NCBI RefSeq assembly: GCF_012515855.1 | Contig: NZ_JAAYXO010000045.1 | Location: 1-32,200 of the forward strand | Reading direction: 5' to 3' | DNA from: Gordonia sp. (in: high G+C Gram-positive bacteria) | GTDB taxonomy: Bacteria > Actinomycetota > Actinomycetes > Mycobacteriales > Mycobacteriaceae | Length of the DNA stretch: 32,200 nt | Shown here: positions 1 to 7,916 of the stretch, piece after piece | Layout of the letters: every line of letters starts with the position of its first letter | Numbering within the stretch: the stretch's first letter is position 1 | The notes under the pieces: generated by a model | Told to the model about the DNA's origin: nothing | Database searches by the model: none | What the model saw: only the letters and a program-made list of their open reading frames with translations | Program-made: the position numbers and the translations under genes

Positions 1-80
1 TCCGAACCCGGAAGCTAAGCCCACCTGCGCCGATGGTACTGCACTGTAATGGGTGTGGGAGAGTAGGACACCGCCGAACA
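1..80 (+). rRNA. 5S ribosomal RNA, 3' part
   Basis: The first 80 bases read as the 3' two thirds of an actinobacterial 5S rRNA: the CCGAACCCGGAAGCTAAGCC block, then GCGCCGATGGTACTG, and the closing GGGAGAGTAGGACACCGCC. The 5' end lies outside the window. It would be the last gene of an rRNA operon, and a terminator hairpin follows about 10 nt later. Confidence 0.95.
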
Positions 81-90
81 CAAATTTACA

Positions 91-125
91 GGGAGCCCCT
101 GACCACTCGTTGGTCAGGGGCTTCC
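91..125 (+). terminator. Terminator of the rRNA operon
   Basis: A 15-bp stem with one G-T wobble and a 5-nt CTCGT loop: GGGAGCCCCTGACCA (91-105) pairs with 111-125. It begins 10 nt after the 5S rRNA. The downstream bases are only weakly T-rich, as is common in actinobacteria. Confidence 0.9.
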
Positions 126-147
126 CTGATTTGCCACCGCGGAGCGA

Positions 148-153
148 TACGCT
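148..153 (+). promoter_or_regulatory. -10 element of the ltrA-like gene
   Basis: TACGCT lies 6 nt before the ATG at 160, with no SD between. The geometry predicts a leaderless transcript and favours ATG 160 over the in-frame ATG at 157. The promoter looks intact although the gene is broken. Confidence 0.5.
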
Positions 154-159
154 TCGATG

Positions 160-1073
160 ATGACGGTGAGCGACCGGGTTGAAGAAGGCCTCGGCGGACA
201 GTCGAGTGTTTCGACTCTCGAGCTGTTCTTCGATTTGGTGTTCGTCTTCGTCATCACGCAGCTCACGAGCTCGTTCTCGGAGGCCCCGTCGGCTTCTTCA
301 CCATTGCGCTGTCGGTGCCGGACGCCATCCATGGAAACGGTCGGGTCTTCGGCTGGGCCCTGGCGGGCATCGTGATGGTGCATGCGGTGGCCTTCCGGGT
401 GGCGGGTGGCGAGTCGTCTGCGCGCGCGATCGTGCGCCTCCTACCGGTGAACCTCGCGGCGGCGATCCTCGTCGTGATCGGCGGATACGCGCACGGCACC
501 ATGGTCTACGCGTGGTGGGGCGGCGCTGTCGCTCTGCTGCTGCTGATTCCGTCGAGGACGAGGAACGACCGAGGGTTCGTCGTCCGGCCGGAGCACTTCT
601 GCGATCGACATTCGGCGGTGTTGATCATCGCGATCGGTGAATCCATCGTCGGTGTCGGAGCGGGTTTGGCGGGCATCGAGATGGATCTGACGTTCTTTGT
701 CGAGGTCGGGCTCGGATTGAGCTTGTGCTACGTGCTGTGGTGGGCGTTCTTCGGCGCGGACGATGAGCGGGGAATGGCGGCGATGAAGCGACTCTCGCTC
801 GCAGAACGCAGTCGGCCGGCACTGATGGCGTACGGGTATGCGACTATCCCGATGCTCCTGGGCCTTCTCTTTGCCGCTGCCGGTCTGGGAATGACTATCT
901 CGCATAGCGGCGAGGAGGCGACGTGGGCTCAGGTAGCGGTGACAACGATTCCGTTGGGCGCCATCGGCCAGGTGTGGATGCAACTGGTGGCGATCCTGGT
1001 CTTCGTCTATGCGGTGATCATCGTGGATGACTTCTGGATGCGGAAGTCCGGCGAGCACTCGCATTACCTCTGA
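160..1073 (+). pseudogene. ltrA-like membrane protein with an internal frameshifting deletion
   Basis: Low temperature requirement A (LtrA) family, a multi-pass membrane protein of poorly defined role. The first 35 codons carry the family signature STLELFFDLVFVFVITQLT. The rest of the protein is in another frame, entered around 265-280, where GPVGFFTIALSVPDAIHGNG begins and continues to the stop at 1071-1073 with further membrane segments and the conserved HFCDRHSAVLIIAIGESIVG. Between the two parts the family normally has about 50 residues including the WWxYxxYAWLTN helix, which is absent. This is therefore a deletion of roughly 150 nt with loss of frame, not one sequencing slip. The downstream ORF has a GTG at 315 that could start a truncated product. 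Recent decay or an assembly error are the alternatives. Confidence 0.75.
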
Positions 1074-1113
1074 TTCCCGGTGCACCGGATGACGCGAAGG
1101 CATGCAGTCGCGT

Positions 1114-1119
1114 TAGACT
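1114..1119 (+). promoter_or_regulatory. -10 element of nucS
   Basis: TAGACT is followed by exactly 7 nt and then the GTG start of nucS at 1127. There is no SD in the gap, so transcription is expected to start at the GTG itself. Confidence 0.6.
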
Positions 1120-1126
1120 GGCGGCC

Positions 1127-1813
1127 GTGCGTCTTGTGATTGCCGATTGCCAGGTGGACTACGTTGGTCGCCTCACCGCTCATCTTCCGATGGCGAAGCG
1201 TTTGATACTCGTCAAATCCGATAATTCAGTGAGCATCCACGCCGATGACCGTGCTTATAAGCCGCTGAACTGGATGAGTCCGCCCTGCTGGATGGTCGAG
1301 GAACCGCCGGCGGAAGCCGCGACGGGCATCGAGGCCGTCTGGGTGGTCGAGAACAAGGCGGGGGAGCAGCTCCGCATCAGCATCGCCGGCATTCACCACG
1401 ATTCGAGTCATGAGCTCGGGCTGGATCCGGGCCTGGTGAAGGACGGCGTCGAGGCGCACCTGCAGGAACTGCTCGCCGAGCACATCGAGACGCTCGGCGT
1501 CGGCTACACCCTGATTCGCCGCGAGTACATGACGGCGATCGGCCCGGTCGACATCCTGTGCCGCGACGCCGACGGCCAGACGGTCGCGGTCGAGATCAAG
1601 CGCCGCGGGGAGATCGACGGCGTGGAGCAGCTCACCCGCTACCTTGACTTGCTGAACCGAGATTCGACGATCGCCCCCGTCGCGGGCGTCTTTGCCGCAC
1701 AGGCGATCAAACCGCAGGCCAAGACCCTCGCGAACGATCGTGGAATCCGTTGCGTCGTCCTCGATTACGACAAACTGCGCGGCACCGAGGACAACGAGTT
1801 CAGACTCTTCTGA
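1127..1813 (+). CDS. nucS: Mismatch-specific endonuclease NucS (EndoMS)
   Basis: NucS replaces MutS/MutL in most actinobacteria: it cuts both strands at G-T, G-G and T-T mismatches and keeps the mutation rate low. The 228-residue protein has the family N-terminal domain ([12 protein letters not shown] at 44-55) and a RecB-like nuclease domain with Asp142 in GPVDIL and Glu156/Lys158 in VEIKRRGE, the D-ExK catalytic set. It ends in EFRLF, the kind of C-terminal peptide that binds the DnaN sliding clamp. The GTG start gives the expected N-terminus MRLVIADC and fits the leaderless promoter. Its stop codon abuts the stop of the convergent coiled-coil gene with no base between. Confidence 0.96.
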   Translation: MRLVIADCQVDYVGRLTAHLPMAKRLILVKSDNSVSIHADDRAYKPLNWMSPPCWMVEEPPAEAATGIEAVWVVENKAGEQLRISIAGIHHDSSHELGLDPGLVKDGVEAHLQELLAEHIETLGVGYTLIRREYMTAIGPVDILCRDADGQTVAVEIKRRGEIDGVEQLTRYLDLLNRDSTIAPVAGVFAAQAIKPQAKTLANDRGIRCVVLDYDKLRGTEDNEFRLF

Positions 1814-2776
1814 TCAGGCGCTGGCCTGGTCGTCGGCCGCCTCATCGGTCTTGCGCTGATCGCGTCCGCCGTTTCCATAGCGGTCATTCTGGTACTCGTC
1901 TTCGGAGTACTCGCCCTTGATCGCGCCCAGCACGTCGGTGCTCTCCGCGGGTGTCAGGTCGTCGGCGGTGAAACGATCACGGCCCACGAGGTTCCGATTG
2001 AGCAGCGAGAGATCGTCGTCCTGAGTCAGCGAGACGAGGTCGTTCTCTTCGTCGGACAGAGCCAGAGCCGCAGGCAGATCGGTGAGGTGCTGACGCAGCG
2101 CGTCGAGGTGGTCCAGGATCTGAGTGTGGGCGTCCTTGGCCGAGCCCGCGAGTTCCCGCGAGCGAGCCAGACGGTTCATCGCGATGTTATGGGCGGCACC
2201 GCGGAGGCGTGCGGCGTCGTCCTCGGCCGCAGCGATGATCTCCAGGGCACGACGGCGGGCGTCTTCGGCATCGCGCTCGGACTTCTCGGCGCGGTCCTGC
2301 GCAGCGGCGTCGATCTCGGCGGCGCGCTTCTCCGCGTCGGTGATCAGGGTGTCGGCGTGCTCCTGCGCCAGTTCCTTGGTGCGGGTGGCCGCAGCTGCTG
2401 TTTCGGCACGAACGTCCTCGGCGTCCTGGCGTGCCACTGACAGTGTCTCGTCGGCCTCTTCGCGTGCATTCGCACGGACCTCGGACGCCTCGTCTGTGGC
2501 CAGCTGAAGCATGCGAGAGACGCGGTCGGACATGCCGGCGACCGTCGTCGGGGGAACCGAGAGGGTGTTGACCTCTTCTTGCAGCGAGCGGATTCGACGA
2601 CGCGCATCGTCGAGATGGCCCTGAAGTTCGTCGGCGCTGGCATGTGCCGAGTCGCGGTCGGAGGCCATCATTCGGAGCTCGGCGTCGAGTCGGCGGATGT
2701 GGTCGGTGACCTGGTCGCGGTCGTAACCGCGCATCACGATGGGGAAGTGGCTTTGGCGATGTCCGGGGGCTGACAT
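1814..2776 (-). CDS. DivIVA-like coiled-coil protein
   Basis: A 320-residue cytoplasmic protein. Residues 10-40 (FPIVMRGYDRDQVTDHIRRL) resemble the N-terminal lipid-binding motif of DivIVA/Wag31 proteins. Residues about 30-240 are Ala/Glu/Arg/Asp-rich heptads, a long coiled coil, interrupted near 70-90 by a VPPTTVAGMSDRVSRML segment. The tail is acidic and ends in a low-complexity Asp/Gln/Arg-rich stretch. By family it could help organise polar growth or membrane-associated assemblies, but it is not Wag31 itself, which lies with the ftsZ cluster. The gene is monocistronic and convergent with nucS. Confidence 0.85.
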   Translation of the reverse strand: MSAPGHRQSHFPIVMRGYDRDQVTDHIRRLDAELRMMASDRDSAHASADELQGHLDDARRRIRSLQEEVNTLSVPPTTVAGMSDRVSRMLQLATDEASEVRANAREEADETLSVARQDAEDVRAETAAAATRTKELAQEHADTLITDAEKRAAEIDAAAQDRAEKSERDAEDARRRALEIIAAAEDDAARLRGAAHNIAMNRLARSRELAGSAKDAHTQILDHLDALRQHLTDLPAALALSDEENDLVSLTQDDDLSLLNRNLVGRDRFTADDLTPAESTDVLGAIKGEYSEDEYQNDRYGNGGRDQRKTDEAADDQASA

Positions 2777-2782
2777 GGGGTC

Positions 2783-2788
2783 AGTCTA
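2783..2788 (-). promoter_or_regulatory. -10 element of the DivIVA-like gene
   Basis: On the minus strand TAGACT is followed by GACCCC and the ATG at 2776. It is the same hexamer as at nucS, with a 6-nt gap and no SD. Confidence 0.55.
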
Positions 2789-2878
2789 TGACCGATTAGC
2801 GAACGATTGGGGCAGGGCGGCCGGGGTGTCGAGACCGATTTGGTAACGAACCCCGGCAGCGTGCCGCTGTGTGTCGAT

Positions 2879-2902
2879 CTCGGCGGGCCCGATAGGGCCG
2901 AG
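2879..2902 (-). terminator. Possible hairpin terminator after the epimerase gene
   Basis: CTCGG and CCC on the left arm pair with GGG and CCGAG on the right around a GATA loop, with a 4-nt bulge. It begins about 15 nt past the epimerase stop on the minus strand. There is no T-run, so function is uncertain. Confidence 0.3.
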
Positions 2903-2916
2903 GGGCTCGTGTGCGC

Positions 2917-3402
2917 TCAGTGCGACGCGGCGGGCTCGACGAGCTCCAGAAGGACTCCGCCGGCGTCCTTCGGGTGGACGAAGTTGATGCGGGAGTCAGC
3001 GGTGCCGCGCTTGGGCTGCGGGTACAGCAGGCGAACGCCCGCTGCGGTGAGTCGCTTGGCGACCTCGTCGAGATCGGTCACCCGCACGGCCATCTGCTGC
3101 ATCCCGGGGCCGCTGCGGCCGATGAACTTGGCAATGGTCGATTCCTCGTTCAGTGGCATCAGCAACTGGATCATGGTGTCGCCGCCGCGGGGGCCGACCA
3201 TCGCCTCGCGGACGCCCTGCTCCTCGTTCACTTCCTCGTGCTGGTTGATGAAACCGAAGTTGTCGAGCCACCAGGCTGCGGCGGTGTCGAGGTCGGGCAC
3301 GGCGAGTCCGACGTGGTCGATCGCGGTCACCAGATCGCCGATAGCGGTCAGAGCACTGCTTTCGGTGGCGTTTGTCACTTCATTCGATGAGGAGTTAGTC
3401 AT
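2917..3402 (-). CDS. mce: Methylmalonyl-CoA epimerase
   Basis: Interconverts the (R) and (S) forms of methylmalonyl-CoA, linking propionate and odd-chain or branched lipid breakdown to succinyl-CoA. The 161-residue protein is a glyoxalase/VOC fold: IDHVGLAVPDLD, HEEVNEEQGVREAMVG, MIQLLMPLNEESTIAKFI and the C-terminal SRINFVHPKDAGGVLLELVEP. Likely metal ligands are the His of DHVG, the Gln of IQLL and the last Glu of LLELVE. The other ligand position reads GMQQMA where Propionibacterium and Streptomyces enzymes have HH. The frame stays open upstream, but ATG 3402 is preferred because a promoter with leaderless spacing precedes it. It is divergent from the thiolase, the same neighbourhood as Rv1322A-Rv1323. 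Confidence 0.92.
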   Translation of the reverse strand: MTNSSSNEVTNATESSALTAIGDLVTAIDHVGLAVPDLDTAAAWWLDNFGFINQHEEVNEEQGVREAMVGPRGGDTMIQLLMPLNEESTIAKFIGRSGPGMQQMAVRVTDLDEVAKRLTAAGVRLLYPQPKRGTADSRINFVHPKDAGGVLLELVEPAASH

Positions 3403-3408
3403 TCCATA

Positions 3409-3414
3409 ACGGTA
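3409..3414 (-). promoter_or_regulatory. -10 element of the epimerase gene
   Basis: On the minus strand TACCGT is followed by TATGGA and the ATG at 3402, a 6-nt gap. This rules against the longer upstream reading frame. Confidence 0.55.
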
Positions 3415-3517
3415 GCGTTGATAGTGGTGGGGTGCCGCATCGCGGCCGCCCCGGAGCACGATTCGCAGCGTCGGCGAGCCGCCGTGGACCCGCTGCCGCA
3501 AGCCTAGGAGCTGATAC

Positions 3518-4711
3518 ATGTCCGAGAACACCACCGTCATCGTTTCCGGTGCACGCACCGCGCAGGGCCGCCTCATGGGCTCGCTTAAGAACTTCTCCGC
3601 CGTCGACCTCGGCGCCGTCGCCGTCAAGGGCGCGCTGGAGAAGGGTAACGTCGACCCGTCGAACGTCGACTACGTCATCATGGGCCAGGTCCTGACCGCA
3701 GGTGCGGGCCAGATGCCCGCTCGCCAGACGGCCGTGAAGGCCGGCATCGGCTGGGACGTCCCGGCGCTGTCGATCAACAAGATGTGCCTGTCCGGCATCG
3801 ACGCGATCGCGCTCGCCGATCAGCTGATTCGCGCCGGTGAGTTCGACTGCGTGGTCGCCGGCGGCCAGGAGTCGATGACTCAGGCTCCGCACGTGCTGCC
3901 CGGCTCCCGCTGCGGCTTCAAGTACGGCAACACCGAGCTGGTCGACCACATGGCGTACGACGGCCTGCACGACGTGTTCACCGATCAGCCGATGGGCGCG
4001 CTCACCGAGCAGGGCAACGACACCGACGGCTTCACCCGCGAAGAGCAGGACGAGTTCGCAGCGCGCAGCCATCGTCTGGCCGCTGAGGCGATTGCCAAGG
4101 GCGTCTTCGCCGACGAGATCGTGCCGGTCGAGATCCCGCAGCGCAAGGGCGACCCGATTCAGTTCGTGACCGACGAGGGCGTGCGCGCCGAGACGACCGC
4201 AGAGTCGCTCGCCGGTCTGCGTCCCGCTTTCCGCAAGGACGGCACCATCACCGCGGGCAGCTCCTCGCAGATCTCCGACGGCGCGTGCGCCGTCGTCGTG
4301 ATGAGCAAGGCCAAGGCGGAGGAGCTCGGTCTGTCCTGGCTGGCCGAGATCGGCGCCCACGGCGTCGTCGCCGGCCCGGACTCGACCCTGCAGGAGCAGC
4401 CTGCCAACGCGATCAAGAAGGCGTGCGAGCGCGAGGGCATCGCCCCTGCCGACCTCGACCTGTTGGAGATCAACGAGGCCTTCGCGGCTGTCGGACTGGC
4501 ATCGACTCGCAGCCTCGGGGTCGATCCCGCCAAGGTCAACGTCAACGGCGGCGGCATCGCGCTCGGCCACCCGATCGGAACCTCCGGCGCGCGCATCACG
4601 CTGCACCTGGTCCTCGAGCTGATCCGCCGCGGCGGCGGCGTCGGCGTGGCAGCCCTCTGCGGCGCAGGCGGACAGGGCGACGCCCTGATCGTGCGCGTTC
4701 CGAAGGCGTGA
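3518..4711 (+). CDS. fadA4: Acetyl-CoA C-acetyltransferase (thiolase)
   Basis: A degradative/biosynthetic thiolase that reversibly condenses two acetyl-CoA to acetoacetyl-CoA. The 397 residues match the family length. Cys90 in INKMCLSG is the acylated nucleophile; His351 in [10 protein letters not shown] and Cys381 in CGAGGQGD complete the active site, with the NEAFA motif supplying the oxyanion-hole Asn. An AGGAG at 3506-3510, 7 nt from the ATG, is a good SD, so unlike many neighbours this mRNA has a leader. It is the first gene of an operon with a DUF3817 membrane protein and a thioredoxin/TPR protein, and corresponds in position to Rv1323 (fadA4). Substrate chain length cannot be read from the sequence. 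Confidence 0.93.
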   Translation: MSENTTVIVSGARTAQGRLMGSLKNFSAVDLGAVAVKGALEKGNVDPSNVDYVIMGQVLTAGAGQMPARQTAVKAGIGWDVPALSINKMCLSGIDAIALADQLIRAGEFDCVVAGGQESMTQAPHVLPGSRCGFKYGNTELVDHMAYDGLHDVFTDQPMGALTEQGNDTDGFTREEQDEFAARSHRLAAEAIAKGVFADEIVPVEIPQRKGDPIQFVTDEGVRAETTAESLAGLRPAFRKDGTITAGSSSQISDGACAVVVMSKAKAEELGLSWLAEIGAHGVVAGPDSTLQEQPANAIKKACEREGIAPADLDLLEINEAFAAVGLASTRSLGVDPAKVNVNGGGIALGHPIGTSGARITLHLVLELIRRGGGVGVAALCGAGGQGDALIVRVPKA

Positions 4712-4716
4712 TCGGG

Positions 4717-5082
4717 ATGAAGGAAGCTTTCGACATCTCCACCGCCGCCAAGCGCTTCCGGATGATCGCCGTCATCGAGGCGATCACCTGGGGCCTGCTC
4801 ATCATCGGCATGGGCGTGAAGTACGGCGCAGGCATCGACTCGGCGACCATGATTCCGGGTGCGCTGCACGGTGCCGCGTTCGTCGTCTACCTGATCGTGA
4901 CGCTCATGTCGGCACGCACGCTGAAGTGGGACTTCAAGGTCCTCGCCCTTGCGCTCATCGCGTCGGTCCCGCCGTTCTTCACGGTGTGGTTCGAGCAGTG
5001 GGCCAAGAAGAACGGGCACCTCGGCGAACTGTCCGACTCGGAGTTCGCGGCGCCGGAGGATCGTGACACACTGAAGGTGTGA
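4717..5082 (+). CDS. DUF3817 integral membrane protein
   Basis: A 121-residue membrane protein with three hydrophobic segments (about 14-35, 45-66 and 74-92) and the DUF3817 pattern RFRMIAVIEAITW ... GALHG..FVVYL ... WFEQW. Its function is not known. Start: ATG 4717 has GAAGG 10 nt upstream. A GTG at 4708 that overlaps the thiolase stop as GTGA is the alternative and would add three residues. It sits between the thiolase and the thioredoxin/TPR gene, whose GTG start overlaps its stop by 4 nt. A second, diverged DUF3817 protein is encoded at 18036-18425. Confidence 0.85.
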   Translation: MKEAFDISTAAKRFRMIAVIEAITWGLLIIGMGVKYGAGIDSATMIPGALHGAAFVVYLIVTLMSARTLKWDFKVLALALIASVPPFFTVWFEQWAKKNGHLGELSDSEFAAPEDRDTLKV

Positions 5083-6032
5083 GCACACCTTCCCGACACC
5101 CGGATCCAGCCAGCGCCGCGATCGCCATGGCCGGCGCCGTCGATCTCTCCGTCTTGAAGGAGCGGGCCGAGGCTCAGCGCATTGCTGAGTCGCGGCCCGC
5201 TTCGTCGTCTCCGCAGCCCTCGGGAGCCGATGGAACCGGCGGCGGTGCCGTGATCGACGTGACCGAGATCGACTTCGAAGAGCAGATCGTTCAGCGGTCG
5301 CTGCAGCAGCTGGTGGTCGTCGACCTGTGGGCGGAGTGGTCGGAGCCGAGCCACCAGTTGTCGCCGACGCTGGCGAAGCTCGCCGGCGAGTCCGGGGGCC
5401 GATGGGTCCTCGCGCGGGTCAACGTCGATGTCAGTCCGCGGATCGCGCAGGCCTTCGGCGTCCAGTCGGTGCCGATGGTGATCGCGTTGGTCGGCGGTCA
5501 GCCGGTCGCCGCGTTCAACGGGGCGCAGCCGGAGGCGGAGATTCGCGGCTGGCTCGATGAGATCTTCGCCAAGGCCGGACACCTGTTGCCCGAGGTCGCA
5601 GGCGGCGAGCCGACGGACGAACCCGAACGGGACCCGCGGATGGTGGCCGCGGAGGAACTGATGAACTCCGGTGACATCGACGGCGCCCTCGACGCCTACC
5701 GGGCGATCCTCGCGCTGGAACCGGACAACGTCGAAGCCAAGTCGGTGATCGGAAACCTGGAGTTCGTGACTCGTGCGCAGGCGCACGATCCGGCCGTCGT
5801 GACCAACGCCGAACCCGGCGACGTGGACGCGCAGTTGGCCGCCGCCGACGTGCTGCTGCTGGGCCAGCGTCCCGACGCCGCGTTCGACCGCATCATCGAA
5901 GTCATCAAGCTGACGCGGGACGAGGAGCGCGGTCGCGCACGCGCGCGGTTGCTGGAACTGTTCGAACTCTTCGATCCGGCCGAGCCGTTCGTGGTCGCTG
6001 CTCGTCGGAAGCTGGCGACGGCGCTGTACTAG
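5079..6032 (+). CDS. Thioredoxin-fold/TPR protein, CnoX (YbbN)-like, without active-site cysteines
   Basis: A 317-residue soluble protein. After about 55 low-complexity residues comes a thioredoxin domain (about 58-165) with the core VVVDLWAEWSEPS and the cis-proline loop SVPM. The usual WCxxC is WSEPS (Ser88, Ser91), so it cannot act as a dithiol oxidoreductase. The C-terminal part (about 180-315) contains TPR-like helices (EELMNSGDIDGALDAYRAILALEPDN). This architecture is that of E. coli YbbN/CnoX, a chaperone that hands clients to GroEL and DnaK; the same role here is inference. The GTG start overlaps the preceding stop as GTGA, implying translational coupling. Positional equivalent of Rv1324. 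Confidence 0.88.
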   Translation: MSTPSRHPDPASAAIAMAGAVDLSVLKERAEAQRIAESRPASSSPQPSGADGTGGGAVIDVTEIDFEEQIVQRSLQQLVVVDLWAEWSEPSHQLSPTLAKLAGESGGRWVLARVNVDVSPRIAQAFGVQSVPMVIALVGGQPVAAFNGAQPEAEIRGWLDEIFAKAGHLLPEVAGGEPTDEPERDPRMVAAEELMNSGDIDGALDAYRAILALEPDNVEAKSVIGNLEFVTRAQAHDPAVVTNAEPGDVDAQLAAADVLLLGQRPDAAFDRIIEVIKLTRDEERGRARARLLELFELFDPAEPFVVAARRKLATALY

Positions 6033-6059
6033 CCGGGCCGTGCCGCGGCTGGTCGGCGG

Positions 6060-7916
6060 TTACCGTGCCGGGGTGAAGAACACCGCTGACGCGGCGGGCA
6101 GGGTGATCGTCGCGCTGTAGGGACGGCCGTGGCTCGGTTCGTCGACGGCGACGATCTGTCCGAGATTGCCGATGCCGTGGCCGCCGTACTCGGTGGCCGC
6201 GGTGTTGAGGATCTCGCGCCACACGCCGCGGACGGGAAAGCCGAGGCGATAGCCGTACAGATCGCGGTCGGAGAAGTTGAAGACGCAGGCCACGAGCTCG
6301 CCCTCGGTCCGCGCGTGTTCGTCCGAGCGCCGCAGAAAGCCGATGACGGTGTTTCGCAGATCGCGGGCGTCGAGCCAGTCGAACCCGCGAGCGTCGCCGT
6401 CCATCCGGTGCATCGCGGGCAGCGCGGCGTGCAGGCGGGCCAGATCGCCCGCGGCGAGCGCGATGCCGTCGTCGCGACGCTCCCAGTCGAGGCCGCGGTC
6501 GTCGGCCCATTCGTGCTCCTGGCCGAACTCCTGACCCATGAACAGCAACTTCTTGCCCGGGTGCGCCCACTGGAACGCGAGGGTCAGGCGGACATGCGCG
6601 GGGCGATCGCAGCCGTCGGGGATCCGGGTGATCAATGTTCCCTTGCCGTGGACCACCTCGTCGTGGCTGATCGGCAGCACGTAGTTCTCGGCGGTCGCGT
6701 GCGTGAGCGAGAACGCGACGTGCTCCTGCACCTCCGCACGACGATCCGGCGGACGGGAGACGAACGACAGGAGGTCGTGCATCCAGCCGAGGTTCCATTT
6801 GAAGTCGAACCCGAGACCACCGTGCCCGGTGGCGGTGGTGACGCCCGGCCACGCCGTCGACTCCTCGGCGATCATCAGTGCTCCGGGACAGACGGTGTGG
6901 ACGGTGTCGTTGAGGGTGCGGAGGAAGTCGACGGCTTCGTCGTTCTCGTTGGTCCCGCGAGCGTTGGGACGCCATTGGCCGTCGCCGCGCGAATAGTCGA
7001 GGTACAGCATGGAGGCGACGGCGTCGACCCGGAGCCCGTCGAGATGGAACTCGGTGCACCAGTAGACGGCGCTGGCGACGAGGAAGTCGCGGACCTCGGG
7101 TCGGCCCAGGTTGAACGCGTACGTGCCCCAGTCGGGCTGCTCGCGGCGCAGCGGGTCGGCGTGCTCGTACAGTGGCGTGCCGTCGAACTCGCCGAGCGCG
7201 AACGGGTCTTTGGGGAAGTGCGCGGGAACCCAGTCGAGAATGACGGCGATGCCGCGCGAGTGCAGGTGGTCGACGAAGAAGCGGAGGTCGTCCGCCGACC
7301 CCCAGCGTCCGCTGCAGGCGAAGTAGGAGCTCACCTGGTAGCCCCATGAGCCGCCGTACGGGTGTTCGGTGACCGGCATCAGCTGGACGTGGGTGAAGCC
7401 GAGTTCGGCGACGTAGTCGGCGAGCTCCAGCGCGGCGGCGCGATAGCCGAGGCCTGTGCGCCAGGATCCGAGGTGGACTTCGTAGATCGACATCGGCTCG
7501 GTGGCCGGGTTCCGCAGCGGTCGCGACGCTTGCCACCGGTCGTCGGTCCAGCGGAACGACGAGGGCGGCGCGATGATCGAGGCGGTCTCGGGTGGGAGTC
7601 CGGCTTCGCGGGCCACTGGATCGGCCTTGTCGCGCACCTGGCCGTCGGCACCGACGATGCGGTACTTGTACGCCATTCCCGCGCGGGCCTCGTCGACGAC
7701 CGCGGTCCAGACTCCGTCCGATCCGGGTTGCATGGCATGTGTCGAGCCGTCCCAGTCGTCGAACTCACCGAAGACGGTGACCGATCGGGCGTTGGGCGCC
7801 CACACCGCGAACGCGGTCCCCGTGGGGCCGGGATGCGCGCCGAGCCGCAGCCAGAGCGGTTCGCCGTCGGAGCCGACGGTCAGCACAGAGAACTCCGCTT
7901 CAAGATCGAGCGGCAC
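6060..7916 (-). CDS. glgB: 1,4-alpha-glucan branching enzyme
   Basis: Forms alpha-1,6 branches in glycogen-like glucan. The 618 residues comprise a CBM48 domain (about 25-115), a GH13 catalytic barrel and a C-terminal beta domain. The catalytic set is visible: Asp298 in DGLRVDAV (nucleophile), Glu351 in IAEES (acid/base) and Asp419 in SHDEVVH. It lacks the roughly 110-residue N1 domain of the longer 731-residue M. tuberculosis enzyme. The GTG start lies inside the end of dinG (17-nt overlap), so it is the last gene of pncB-pncA-dinG-glgB. No other glycogen gene is nearby: glgE and glgP, which follow glgB in M. tuberculosis, are absent here. It is convergent with the thioredoxin/TPR gene, 27 bp away. 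Confidence 0.95.
   Translation of the reverse strand: MPLDLEAEFSVLTVGSDGEPLWLRLGAHPGPTGTAFAVWAPNARSVTVFGEFDDWDGSTHAMQPGSDGVWTAVVDEARAGMAYKYRIVGADGQVRDKADPVAREAGLPPETASIIAPPSSFRWTDDRWQASRPLRNPATEPMSIYEVHLGSWRTGLGYRAAALELADYVAELGFTHVQLMPVTEHPYGGSWGYQVSSYFACSGRWGSADDLRFFVDHLHSRGIAVILDWVPAHFPKDPFALGEFDGTPLYEHADPLRREQPDWGTYAFNLGRPEVRDFLVASAVYWCTEFHLDGLRVDAVASMLYLDYSRGDGQWRPNARGTNENDEAVDFLRTLNDTVHTVCPGALMIAEESTAWPGVTTATGHGGLGFDFKWNLGWMHDLLSFVSRPPDRRAEVQEHVAFSLTHATAENYVLPISHDEVVHGKGTLITRIPDGCDRPAHVRLTLAFQWAHPGKKLLFMGQEFGQEHEWADDRGLDWERRDDGIALAAGDLARLHAALPAMHRMDGDARGFDWLDARDLRNTVIGFLRRSDEHARTEGELVACVFNFSDRDLYGYRLGFPVRGVWREILNTAATEYGGHGIGNLGQIVAVDEPSHGRPYSATITLPAASAVFFTPAR

Noticed and set aside
3403-3627. 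75-residue N-terminal extension of the epimerase
   Set aside because: It overlaps the thiolase start, looks non-coding and lies upstream of a promoter fitting ATG 3402.
6129-7349. 406-codon plus-strand frame opposite glgB
   Set aside because: Antisense shadow of a complete branching enzyme, with Val/Gly/Arg-biased low-information sequence.
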